A DNA stretch of 64,000 bases from Clostridiales bacterium. GTDB taxonomy: Bacteria > Bacillota > Sulfobacillia > RBS10-35. Positions 17,180 through 24,842 of this stretch are shown one piece after another. The position numbers and the translations under genes are program-made. Position 1 is the stretch's first letter. Each line of letters opens with the position of its first letter. The stretch spans positions 385,329 through 449,328 of the forward strand of contig JAHHQG010000026.1 of NCBI GenBank assembly GCA_018729555.1, written 5' to 3'. The notes under the pieces are model-generated. The model did not search any database. It had not been told where the DNA came from and worked only from the letters and a program-made list of their open reading frames with translations.

Positions 17180-18573
17180 TGGGACCTCCCGGGAACACCC
17201 GGCTCGGTCATGGCGGCGTAATCCAGGACCTTATCCAAGGTGGCTTCATCCAGGAGCCCCTTTTCCAGGACCACGTCCCTTAGGGACCGCCCCGTCTCCA
17301 CCACTTCCTTGGCGATCTCCGCCGCTTTGAGGTAGCCGATGTAGTCGGTGAGGGCCGTCGCCAAGGCGGCGCTCTTTTCCACCAGCTCCCGGGCCCGTTT
17401 CTCGTTGGCCTGGATGCCCTGGAAGGTCCTTTCATCGGTGGCTTTGAGAGCGTTCTTCAGGATCTCGATGCTCTCCAAAAGCATGAAGGCCACCACCGGC
17501 ATCATGACGTTCAGCTCCAGCTGGCCGGCTTCGGTGGCGGCGGCGATGCCGGCATCGTTTCCGACGACCCGGTAACAGACCTGGTTCAGCATCTCCAGCA
17601 TGGAGGGGTTCACTTTCCCCGGCATGATGGAGGACCCGGGCTGGACGGCGGGCAGGCGGATCTCTGCCAGACCGGTGCTGGGCCCGGAAGAGAGAAGCCT
17701 GAGGTCGTTGGCGATCTTGGAGATATCCAGGGCCAGGTCGCGGAGGGCTCCGGAGACGTGGGAGAAGTCGCTCAGGCTCTGCATGAGGGCGAAGAGGTTT
17801 TCCCCGGGCCGGAGGGGAAAGCCCGTGAGGCGGGCCAGATGCTCCACCACTTTGGTGGGGTAGACTTTCTCGGCGTTGACCCCGCTGCCCACGGCTGTCC
17901 CGCCGATGCCCAGCTCGTGGAGGTCGGCGGCGGCCTCCTGGAGGCGCCGGCGCCCCCTCTGGATGATGCGGCTATACGCCAGGAATTCCTGACCCAGCCG
18001 GACGGGCATGGCGTCTTGCAGATGGGTGCGCCCGGCTTTGATGACGTGCCAGAACTCTTTGGCCTTTCTTTCAAAGGTGGCCGCCACCTGATCCAGGACG
18101 GGGTAGAGGCCCTCCAAAGCCCGCAGGGTGGCCAGGCGCATGGCCGTGGGGAAGGAATCGTTGGTGGACTGGGCCATGTTCACATGATCGTTGGGGTGGA
18201 TGGGCCGGTACTGGCCCCGGGGTTGCCCCAGGATCTCGTTGGCCCGGTTGGCGATGACCTCGTTGGTGTTCATGTTGAAGGAGGTGCCGGCCCCCGCCTG
18301 GAAGGCATCCACCACGAAATGGTCGTTAAAGCGGCCGGCGATGACTTCATCGGCCGCCGCCACGATGGCGTCGGCCAGCTCCGGGGCGAGGCGCCCCGTC
18401 TCCTTGTGGACCAAGGCCGCCGCCTTCTTGATGTGGGCCATGGCCCAGATCATGTGGAAGGGCAACCGGTACCCCGAGATGGGGAAATTCTCCACGGCCC
18501 GCTGGGTCTGGACACCCCAGTAGGCATCGGCCGGAACGGCTTTCTCCCCGAGGGAGTCTCTCTCCATGCGCAT
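17176..18573 (-). CDS. aspA: Aspartate ammonia-lyase (aspartase)
   Basis: Fumarase/aspartase superfamily, about 465 aa. DAFQAGAGTSFNMNTNEVIA, HPNDHVNMAQSTNDSFPTAM and the SS-loop GSSIMPGKVNPSMLEMLNQV are present. Aspartase is preferred over fumarase C because AGAGTS, NQVCYRVVGND and AGQLELNVMMPV follow the pattern of Bacillus AspB. The product fumarate joins the C4-acid pool used by mdh and malic enzyme. The start is uncertain: ATG 18573 is used, ATG 18567 and GTG 18591 are in frame, and the GTG abuts the AAGGAG. It leads the transketolase operon. Confidence 0.88.
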   Translation of the reverse strand: MRMERDSLGEKAVPADAYWGVQTQRAVENFPISGYRLPFHMIWAMAHIKKAAALVHKETGRLAPELADAIVAAADEVIAGRFNDHFVVDAFQAGAGTSFNMNTNEVIANRANEILGQPRGQYRPIHPNDHVNMAQSTNDSFPTAMRLATLRALEGLYPVLDQVAATFERKAKEFWHVIKAGRTHLQDAMPVRLGQEFLAYSRIIQRGRRRLQEAAADLHELGIGGTAVGSGVNAEKVYPTKVVEHLARLTGFPLRPGENLFALMQSLSDFSHVSGALRDLALDISKIANDLRLLSSGPSTGLAEIRLPAVQPGSSIMPGKVNPSMLEMLNQVCYRVVGNDAGIAAATEAGQLELNVMMPVVAFMLLESIEILKNALKATDERTFQGIQANEKRARELVEKSAALATALTDYIGYLKAAEIAKEVVETGRSLRDVVLEKGLLDEATLDKVLDYAAMTEPGVPGRSQ

Positions 18574-18615
18574 GGACAAGGCAGGAAACACTCCTTCCTA
18601 CAGTTCACCGTAGCC

Positions 18616-18630
18616 GTTACCTATGGTAAC
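18616..18630. promoter_or_regulatory. Palindromic operator candidate between aspA and the luciferase-family gene
   Basis: GTTACC-TAT-GGTAAC is a perfect 6-bp dyad in the short divergent region between aspA and the plus-strand oxidoreductase. Its position 30 bases before the plus-strand start suits a repressor site controlling one or both genes. The regulator is unknown. Confidence 0.5.
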
Positions 18631-18660
18631 AGTTTCGACGCCTGTGGTATCCTGGAGCCG

Positions 18661-19647
18661 ATGCGAAAGGGGATCTTTTTCACCCTCGACTACCATCCCG
18701 ATCTCCATCCTGCGCCCCATGTGTATCTGCAGGAAACCTTGGAGCTCATGGAACTTTGCGATGATCTGGGGCTGGAGATCTGGGTCTCGGAGCACCATTT
18801 TTCCTACTACGGCCTTCTTCCATCGCCGGCGGTCTTCCTGGGGGCTGTCGCCCAGCGGACGAGAAAGGTCCGCCTGGGGACGGCGGTGGCCGTGGTACCC
18901 ATCCGCCATCCCTTGCAGCTGGCGGAAGATTACGCCCTCGTGGATATCCTCTCGGGGGGACGGCTGGAGGTGGCCGTGGGGAGCGGTTACCTCAGCCATG
19001 AGCTGGCGCCCTTTGGCGTGACGCCGGAAAATAAGCATGAGCGCTTTGAAGAACATCTGGCCGTCTGGCGGAAGGCCTGGCGGGGGGAAGCCATCCGGCA
19101 CCAGGGAGAGACTTTGACCCTGGAAAGCCCGCCGCTCCAGATCCTTCCCCTGCAAAAGCCCCACCCGCCCTTCTGGTTTTCCATCACCCGGCCTGAGCCG
19201 GCCCAGGCCATCGGGCAGCGGGGGGAAGATCTTCTGACGGTCCCTTACATCCGCCTCGCTTCCCAGGAAGAGCTGGCCCAGCTCATCTACCGCTATCAGG
19301 AGGGGCGGCGGAAAGGCGGCTTTGGGCCGGGGAAGGTAGGGGTGGCGGTCCATGCTTTTGCCGGGGACTATCCCTACCGGTGGGGCGAAGGCAAGGTGGA
19401 AGCGTATGAACCCTATCGGAAAGCCCTGAATGTTTATCTAAAGACCCGCCTCCAGCCGGGGGCCCGCAGCCGGGGGGAAGCATCCCCCGATTTCGTCTGG
19501 CTGGGGACGCCCGAAGAGATCCGCAGCCGGGCGGAAACCTTCGAGGCCATGGGGGTGGAGCTCCTCCTCTTCATGGCCGATGTGGGCGGCCTTCCCCGCT
19601 CCCTCGTGCGCGCTTCCCTCAAAGGCCTGGCGGAAGCTCTGGCGTAA
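18661..19647 (+). CDS. Luciferase-like flavin-dependent monooxygenase
   Basis: LLM-class flavin oxidoreductase, 328 aa, soluble. Family features are the N-terminal IFFTLDYHPD strand, WVSEHHFSYYGLLPSPAVFL, RLGTAVAVVPIRHPLQLAED with the conserved HP, and DILSGGRLEVAVGSGYL. The substrate cannot be read; related enzymes attack alkanesulfonates, long-chain aldehydes or xenobiotics using FMNH2 or F420. ATG at 18661 is preceded by GGAG with a short spacer. The gene stands alone, divergent from aspA. Confidence 0.88.
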   Translation: MRKGIFFTLDYHPDLHPAPHVYLQETLELMELCDDLGLEIWVSEHHFSYYGLLPSPAVFLGAVAQRTRKVRLGTAVAVVPIRHPLQLAEDYALVDILSGGRLEVAVGSGYLSHELAPFGVTPENKHERFEEHLAVWRKAWRGEAIRHQGETLTLESPPLQILPLQKPHPPFWFSITRPEPAQAIGQRGEDLLTVPYIRLASQEELAQLIYRYQEGRRKGGFGPGKVGVAVHAFAGDYPYRWGEGKVEAYEPYRKALNVYLKTRLQPGARSRGEASPDFVWLGTPEEIRSRAETFEAMGVELLLFMADVGGLPRSLVRASLKGLAEALA

Positions 19648-19673
19648 AGTTTTCGGTTTAAGCTCCCCAAGTT

Positions 19674-19682
19674 TGCTATAAA
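19674..19682 (+). promoter_or_regulatory. Extended -10 promoter of the Myb-like gene
   Basis: TGCTATAAA gives a TG-extended -10 (TATAAA at 19677-19682) about 38 bases before the start at 19720. No convincing -35 is seen at 17 bases, as is usual for extended -10 promoters. Confidence 0.5.
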
Positions 19683-19719
19683 ATAGAACGTAACAATCCA
19701 GGGAAGGGGAGCGGATCTG

Positions 19720-20307
19720 ATGGTGGACGAACGGGAGCAGCAGGAAAGGCAAGGGGAAAGGGCCCGGCGCCGTCGCAGGGGATTTAAGCATTGGACGCCC
19801 GAGGAAGATGAACGTCTGGCCCAGGCGGTGAAAGAGGGGGTCCATCACCACACCACCCTTCAATCTCTGGCGGCGGCCATCCATGACCAGTTCCGCCGGG
19901 ATGCCGCCAGCGTGCTGAGGCGAATTCGCTTTTTGCGGAAAAGAGATCCGGAACTGGACGCTCAGATCAACCGCTACCTCAGCCGGGCCCAGCCCCTGAC
20001 GGAGGCGGCCCGCCAGGAGATCCGCCAGTCCCTTCCAGAGGTGCCGGTGAGCGCCTCTTTCACCCCGGCGCCGGCGCCCGCACCGGTGCCGCTGTCCTTG
20101 GAGCAGGATGTGAACACGGTGGTCCAGCTCCTGGAGGAGATGGGTCTCCCCGTGGAGCGGCGTCATCGCCGCCAGCTCCAGGAGATGGTGGAGCAGTACG
20201 GTTTGGTGGCGGTGGTGGCGGCGGTGGCCCAGAGCCTTTTGCAGAAAGCCGACGTCATCCTCAGGGAAGCGGAGCGCCGCCTGGCGCGGGGAGAGCTTCC
20301 CCGTTAG
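19720..20307 (+). CDS. Myb/SANT-like DNA-binding protein, RsfA-like
   Basis: Basic protein of 195 aa. After an Arg-rich start (RARRRRRG), residues 23-75 hold HWTPEEDERLAQAV, HHTTLQSLAAAIH and a third helix ending VLRRIRFLRKRD. This has the tryptophan and acidic cluster of a Myb/SANT repeat, as in the forespore regulator RsfA of Bacillus. A Pro/Ala linker (APAPAPVP, about 117-125) separates it from a helical C-terminal part (VNTVVQLLEEMGLP through ILREAERRL). It is probably a transcription factor, perhaps for sporulation. The family link is by motif only. Confidence 0.6.
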   Translation: MVDEREQQERQGERARRRRRGFKHWTPEEDERLAQAVKEGVHHHTTLQSLAAAIHDQFRRDAASVLRRIRFLRKRDPELDAQINRYLSRAQPLTEAARQEIRQSLPEVPVSASFTPAPAPAPVPLSLEQDVNTVVQLLEEMGLPVERRHRRQLQEMVEQYGLVAVVAAVAQSLLQKADVILREAERRLARGELPR

Positions 20308-20340
20308 GCATAGAGTAAAGGCTAGGGAGGCGATGGTCCC

Positions 20341-21018
20341 ATGGGTTCCAGGCTGGGATGGGTGTGCTTCGCCCTCCTCCTCGCCTTCCTGAGCCTGGTG
20401 CCCGCATGGGCCGGGAGGGCAGGTCCCCGGGATGGGGAGGAGCCGCAGGTGGAGGAGGTCCTTCCCTCCGCTTCCTCGGAGGGGGTGAAGGCGCCGCCGC
20501 CCCGGGTGGAGCTTCCCTCCATCTTTGCGGAAGGGATCCCGGAAGGGGATGGGGAGCTGGCGCGGTTTCTCCTCACCCACCCCCCCAAAGATCCCCGCAT
20601 CCAGGTGATCATCTCCCAAGGGCCCGGCGCGGAAGCCAACGTCTATCTCTGGGACGGGGATACCCTGGTGGCCACCCTCCACGGGTTTGGGGGCCCCTAT
20701 GCCGGCGGCGAGGATACGCGCTCGCTGGAGGGGGAATACCGCATCATCCGCAAGCTGGGGACCATCCGCACCGGCCTTTACGAGAAGACCCTGGGCCATG
20801 AGTTTTACCTTCGGGATTTCCTCCAGATCCAGGGCAATTATGGCTTCCACGCCTATAAGATCAACGATGTCACCATGGAAGAGGAGCCCGGGCCCACCCA
20901 CGGGTGCATCACCCTGCCGGCGGTGGAGATGGCGGCCCTCTATGCCTGGGCGAAGGTGGGAACCCCCGTCACCCTGAGCTACGTCAATCCCGATGTGGGC
21001 CTCAACCTCATCCCCTGA
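20341..21018 (+). CDS. L,D-transpeptidase (YkuD fold), secreted
   Basis: 225 aa with an N-terminal signal peptide (about residues 1-24, ending AWA). A low-complexity spacer follows, then a YkuD catalytic domain. GFHAYKIND and GPTHGCITLPAVEM hold the catalytic His and Cys of the HGC motif. It would make 3-3 cross-links in peptidoglycan or attach envelope proteins. The usual HGCIRL is HGCITL here. The 3' end overlaps the convergent YunC-like gene by 11 bases. Confidence 0.85.
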   Translation: MGSRLGWVCFALLLAFLSLVPAWAGRAGPRDGEEPQVEEVLPSASSEGVKAPPPRVELPSIFAEGIPEGDGELARFLLTHPPKDPRIQVIISQGPGAEANVYLWDGDTLVATLHGFGGPYAGGEDTRSLEGEYRIIRKLGTIRTGLYEKTLGHEFYLRDFLQIQGNYGFHAYKINDVTMEEEPGPTHGCITLPAVEMAALYAWAKVGTPVTLSYVNPDVGLNLIP

Positions 21019-21334
21019 GAAGCCCGGCGTAGCGGGCCATACGCTGGAGGGCTTCCCGTCCCGAGAGGCCCGGGTAAATGCCGAGGGCCTGGGCTGCGAA
21101 AGTGACCGATTCCAGGGGAGCGGAAAGAAGGTCCTGGAGGGTGCGCACCCCTACGGCCCGGCCCGCCACCACCCCGCGGTCCGCCAGGCGGGTGTTGAGG
21201 AGCTGGATATCCAGGGCGCCGCACATGATGTACCCGTCCCCGGCCGTGATGGCCAGGAGGCGGGTGCGGGGGAGCTCCACCACCACCCCGATGGCTGTAA
21301 AATCCCCCAGATCCAGGGGGACCACCTGCACCAT
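21008..21334 (-). CDS. DUF1805 (YunC-like) protein
   Basis: 108-aa protein of the YunC/DUF1805 family. DFTAIGVVVELPRTRLLAIT, GDGYIMCGALDIQLLN, AGRAVGVRTLQDLL and APLESVTFAAQALGI all match the family. No biochemical role is established. ATG 21334 is chosen because GAGGTGAT lies five bases upstream. A frame extending to 21565 would run into the divergent steA gene and has no family similarity. Divergent from steA and convergent with the transpeptidase. Confidence 0.85.
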   Translation of the reverse strand: MVQVVPLDLGDFTAIGVVVELPRTRLLAITAGDGYIMCGALDIQLLNTRLADRGVVAGRAVGVRTLQDLLSAPLESVTFAAQALGIYPGLSGREALQRMARYAGLLRG

Positions 21335-21395
21335 GGGTTCATCACCTCGCCCCATGGTACGAGGAAGGGAAGGGTTTGGTGAGGGGAGGCACGGG

Positions 21396-22526
21396 GTGAA
21401 GGCCTTCAGCGGACGGGTGCGGGTGGGCCGCCGCACCAAAGAGCTGGTGAAACGCCTGCGGCCCGGCGACATGGCCCTCCTTAACCACCGGGACCTGGAC
21501 CGGGTGGCGGCCCAGGCCCTCCTCCGCATCCCCGTGAAGGCGGTTTTGAATGCCCAGCCCTCCATCAGCGGGCGCTATCCCGCTTCGGGGACCGACCTCC
21601 TCTTGGAGCGGGGGATCCCCGTGGTGGATGGTCTGGGGGAAGGCCTTTTGGACCTCTTGCGGGACGGCGACTGGGTCACCGTGGATGAAGAGGGGCGGGT
21701 GTGGCAGCAGGGGAAGCTCCTCGCCCAGGGGCGGTGGGTCACCCGGGAGCTCTTGGCGGAGGAACGCCACCGCTACCAGGCCCGCTTCCAGGAAGAGTTC
21801 ACCGCCTTTTTGCAAAACACCCTCAGCTACGCCCGCAAGGAAAAGGATGTGCTCCTTCGCGACATCCCCTTCCCCCCGCCACGGGTGCCCCTGGCGGGAA
21901 GGCCTTGCCTGGTGGTGGTGCGGGGGCTGGACGTCCCGGAGGACCTCCAGATGTTGGCCCCTTTCATCCGCTACGAAAAACCGGTCCTCCTGGCGGTGGA
22001 TGGCGGCGCCGACGCCCTCCTGGAGCAAGGTTACCGCCCCGACATCATCGTGGGGGATATGGACAGCGTCAGCGATGAGGCCTTGAGAAAGGCCCGGCAG
22101 ATCATTGTCCACGCTTACCCCGACGGCCGGGCGCCGGGATGGGCGCGGGTGGAGGCCTTGGGCCTTTCGGCCGACCGGGTGGCCATGCCCGGCACCAGCG
22201 AAGACCTGGGGCTCCTCTACGCCTACCAGATGGGAGCTCGCCTCCTGGTGCTGGTGGGAAGCCACTCCTCCTTTGTCGATTTCATGGAGAAGGACAGGCC
22301 GGGGATGGCCAGCACCCTCATCACGCGCCTCAAAGTAGGCCACCTTCTGGTGGATGCCAAAGGGGTCCACCAGCTCTACCGGGCCCCGGGGCCGGGGCGC
22401 ACCCTCTGGGCGGCGGTGGTAGCGGCGGCCCTTTTGCCCCTGGCCCTTTTGGCGGGGGCGTCCCCCCTCTTCCGGGGATTGCTGGCGCCCCTCTACTTTA
22501 AGCTACGATTCTGGTTAGGCCTATGA
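21396..22526 (+). CDS. steA: SteA-like protein (TPPK-like domain with C-terminal membrane helix)
   Basis: 376 aa, GTG start with GGGGAGG seven bases upstream. The centre resembles a thiamin-pyrophosphokinase catalytic fold: AVDGGADALLEQGYRPDIIV and GDMDSVSDEAL. The usual C-terminal thiamin-binding part is not evident. Residues about 335-370 form hydrophobic helices (AAVVAAALLPLALLAGA) at the C-terminus. In actinobacteria SteA is a membrane-bound cytokinetic ring protein that pairs with SteB; here too the steB-like gene overlaps as ATGA. A role in division or envelope assembly is inferred. Confidence 0.8.
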   Translation: MKAFSGRVRVGRRTKELVKRLRPGDMALLNHRDLDRVAAQALLRIPVKAVLNAQPSISGRYPASGTDLLLERGIPVVDGLGEGLLDLLRDGDWVTVDEEGRVWQQGKLLAQGRWVTRELLAEERHRYQARFQEEFTAFLQNTLSYARKEKDVLLRDIPFPPPRVPLAGRPCLVVVRGLDVPEDLQMLAPFIRYEKPVLLAVDGGADALLEQGYRPDIIVGDMDSVSDEALRKARQIIVHAYPDGRAPGWARVEALGLSADRVAMPGTSEDLGLLYAYQMGARLLVLVGSHSSFVDFMEKDRPGMASTLITRLKVGHLLVDAKGVHQLYRAPGPGRTLWAAVVAAALLPLALLAGASPLFRGLLAPLYFKLRFWLGL

Positions 22527-23380
22527 TCGATTGGAGGACCCACGCCTTCACCCTCGTCGCCCTCTTCCTCGCCCTGGCGCTGGGGATCGCCATCGGCATG
22601 ATGCTGGATTCCAGCGCCGATGTGGCCCTCAAGCAGCAGGAGGCGGCCCTTGTGGAGCTGCAGCGCCGCCTCACCGCCACCCAGTCCATCCTCCGGCAGT
22701 GGGAAAGCCGCCTCGAGGGGGAGCTGGAGGTCCGCCGCCAGGAAGAAGCCCAGGCCAGGGCCTTCCTCCAGGAGACCCTCCGGGATCGCCTGGCGGGAAG
22801 GCGGGTGGCGGTGGCCAGCCTGGGGGAGGTGCCGTGGGGTTCGGTCCTGGAGGCCCTTTCTCTGGCCGGCGCCGAAAAGGGGCGTCTCCTGGCGGTGGAC
22901 GGCACCTGGTATACCCGGCGGAGCGAGGCCTTCAGCCGGCTGGAAGGAGAGCCTTCCCCGGCCGCGGCGGAGGCGTCCTTTGCCATGGCGGCCCTCATGG
23001 GAAAGGGGCCCGACGTCTTTTTCACCCTGGCCCGGGGCCAGGAGGCGGGGATCCTCATGGCGGGAGGGGAGGCGGAAGAGGCCACGGGCCTCGTCATCCT
23101 TCTGGACCCTTCCCTCACCTTCCCCGAGGTGCGAGATGGCCTTTCCATCTGGCTGGAGACGGCCCGCAAGGCGGAAAAGCGGGCGGTGGTGGCAGTGCCC
23201 TTGGGGTCGCCGCCGGCCCTCGCTCAGGCCCTTTCCACCCTCCCCGTTCCGACTGTGGCGGGGGTGGATACCCCCTTCGGCCAGGCGGCCCTCATCTGGC
23301 TTCTCGCCGGGGGCGAGGGGCACTTGGGGCCTCAGCCCCAACCCCTTCCCCCCTGGCCCTCGGAGGAGGCGTCCCCTTGA
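22523..23380 (+). CDS. steB: SteB/MctB-like membrane-anchored protein
   Basis: 285 aa with one N-terminal membrane helix (FTLVALFLALALGIAIGMML, about residues 9-28). A coiled-coil of about 60 residues (VELQRRLTATQSILRQWESR onward) and an alpha/beta extracellular domain follow. The first helix with GIAIGMML is typical of the family annotated as copper transporter MctB, which includes SteB. There is no Cys/Met/His-rich metal site, so copper transport is unlikely. Coupled with steA upstream (ATGA) and a glycosyltransferase downstream (TTGA). Confidence 0.78.
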   Translation: MIDWRTHAFTLVALFLALALGIAIGMMLDSSADVALKQQEAALVELQRRLTATQSILRQWESRLEGELEVRRQEEAQARAFLQETLRDRLAGRRVAVASLGEVPWGSVLEALSLAGAEKGRLLAVDGTWYTRRSEAFSRLEGEPSPAAAEASFAMAALMGKGPDVFFTLARGQEAGILMAGGEAEEATGLVILLDPSLTFPEVRDGLSIWLETARKAEKRAVVAVPLGSPPALAQALSTLPVPTVAGVDTPFGQAALIWLLAGGEGHLGPQPQPLPPWPSEEASP

Positions 23381-24078
23381 AGCGGGTTTCGGCCATCATC
23401 CCCTGCCGCAACGAGGCCAAGTCCATCCAGGAGACGGTGGCGGCGGTGAAATCCCTCCCGGGGGTGGAGGAGATCCTGGTGGTAGATGACGGCTCCAAAG
23501 ATGGAACGGCCCGCCTGGCGGAAGAAGCGGGGGCGACGGTTCTCCGCCAGCCTCCCCGGGGAAAGGGGGAGGCGGTGGCCCTGGGCATCCGCCATGCCGA
23601 GGGAGAGATCCTCCTCCTGGTGGACGGCGATATCGGGGGGACGGCCCGCACCTTCGGCCTCCTCCTGGACCCCCTCCAGGAAGGCCGGGCCGATATGACC
23701 ATCGGCGTCTTTCCTCCCACGGGGAAGGGCGGGGGCCTGGGCCTGGCGGTGGGCTTGGCCCGCGTCGCCGTGAAGCTCCTTACGGGAAGGGAGCTCAGGG
23801 CCCCCCTTTCGGGCCAGCGGGCCCTCCACCGCCGGATCCTTCCCCATCTCCGGATGGACGGCGGCTTTTCTCTGGAGATGGGCCTCAACCTGGATGCCCT
23901 CTGGAAGGGCTTTCGGGTGGAGGAGGTCCTCCTTCCCGAAAGCGCTCCCCACGCCGTGACGGGAAAGAGCCTTCGGGGGTTTATCCACCGGGGGCGGCAG
24001 CTTTGGGCCATCTTGAAGGCCGTCGCGGTGCGATGGCCCATGATCATCCAGGTCAAGACGGGAAGGGAAAGGCCATGA
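23377..24078 (+). CDS. Family 2 glycosyltransferase
   Basis: 233 aa, cytoplasmic. RVSAIIPCRNEAKSIQETV is the GT-A start. VVDDGSKDGT binds the nucleotide, and LLLVDGDIGG carries the metal-binding DxD-like motif. It resembles dolichol-phosphate-sugar and glucosyl-3-phosphoglycerate-type synthases. The TTG start overlaps the steB stop with GGAGGAGG nine bases upstream. With the lipid-linked phosphoglycosyltransferase next to it, it probably builds an envelope glycan precursor. Donor and acceptor are unknown. Confidence 0.85.
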   Translation: MKRVSAIIPCRNEAKSIQETVAAVKSLPGVEEILVVDDGSKDGTARLAEEAGATVLRQPPRGKGEAVALGIRHAEGEILLLVDGDIGGTARTFGLLLDPLQEGRADMTIGVFPPTGKGGGLGLAVGLARVAVKLLTGRELRAPLSGQRALHRRILPHLRMDGGFSLEMGLNLDALWKGFRVEEVLLPESAPHAVTGKSLRGFIHRGRQLWAILKAVAVRWPMIIQVKTGRERP

Positions 24079-24842
24079 ATCCTTCCCTTCTCGCCCTTTC
24101 CTTGGGCGCCACCCTCCTGGGTCTTTTCCTCACCCTCCTCCTCTTTCCGCGCTTGGGATGGACCTCCGCCAATTACCGGGGCGACCGGCTTCCTTTAGGC
24201 GCCGGCTGGACCTTTGTGGCGGGAGGAACCTTGGCCCTTTACCTTCTGAAGGCGCCCTGGCCCTTTTGGCTGGGGACGGCCCTGGTGGCCCTTTTGGGCT
24301 GGATCGACGATCGGCTGGGGGATCACCGGGTGCGGGGGGTAGGGGGCCACCTGCGGGCCCTCTTGCGGGGAGAGGTCACGACGGGCATCTTGAAGCTCTT
24401 TGGCGTGGGCATCTTGGCCCTTGGCGCAGCCTTTGACGAAGACCTCCTCTCCTGGTGGGTGGGGGCTCTTCTTTTGGCGGTGGCCACCAACACCTTGAAC
24501 TCCCTGGACCTCCGGCCCGGGAGGGCGGGCAAAGGGTGGCTCCTTTTGGTGTTTTTGGCCTATCTCCTTGGAGCCAAAGGGCCCTTAGGCTATGTCCTCG
24601 GGCCCTTTCTCCTCTATTTTCCCTTCGACCTACGGGCTCGCCTCATGATGGGGGATACAGGGGCCAATGCCCTGGGATGGCTCTGGGGCCTCTACCTTTT
24701 GAGCCTCCCCCTCCACCTCCAGATCCTCTTCCTCGCCCTTCTCCTGGGCTTTCACCTCTGGATGGAGCGGCACTCCCTCACCCGCTGGCTGGAGGAACAC
24801 CCGTTTTTTCATTTCCTGGACCGCCTGGGCCAACCCCGCTGA
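24075..24842 (+). CDS. MraY/WecA-family phosphoglycosyltransferase-like membrane protein
   Basis: 255 aa with about eight membrane segments. It keeps the family acids: LGWIDDRLGD (DD motif), NTLNSLDLRPGRAGKG (NxxN and Asp) and MMGDTGANALGW. It is much shorter than MraY (about 320 aa), and the usual His loop is not evident. It may transfer a sugar phosphate to polyprenyl phosphate. The ATG overlaps the glycosyltransferase stop (ATGA). The last 65 bases overlap the convergent gene on the minus strand. Confidence 0.78.
   Translation: MNPSLLALSLGATLLGLFLTLLLFPRLGWTSANYRGDRLPLGAGWTFVAGGTLALYLLKAPWPFWLGTALVALLGWIDDRLGDHRVRGVGGHLRALLRGEVTTGILKLFGVGILALGAAFDEDLLSWWVGALLLAVATNTLNSLDLRPGRAGKGWLLLVFLAYLLGAKGPLGYVLGPFLLYFPFDLRARLMMGDTGANALGWLWGLYLLSLPLHLQILFLALLLGFHLWMERHSLTRWLEEHPFFHFLDRLGQPR

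Noticed and set aside
17758-18660. Open frame extending the luciferase-like gene upstream by 300 codons
   Set aside because: It runs antisense through aspartase with Gly/His-rich composition and no domain. ATG 18661 is the family start.
21335-21565. N-terminal extension of the DUF1805 gene
   Set aside because: It would overlap the divergent steA gene and lacks similarity to the family. GAGGTGAT before 21334 marks the true start.
22523-23380. Copper transporter annotation for the SteB-like gene
   Set aside because: There is one membrane helix and no Met/Cys/His metal site. The pairing with steA favours a division or envelope role.
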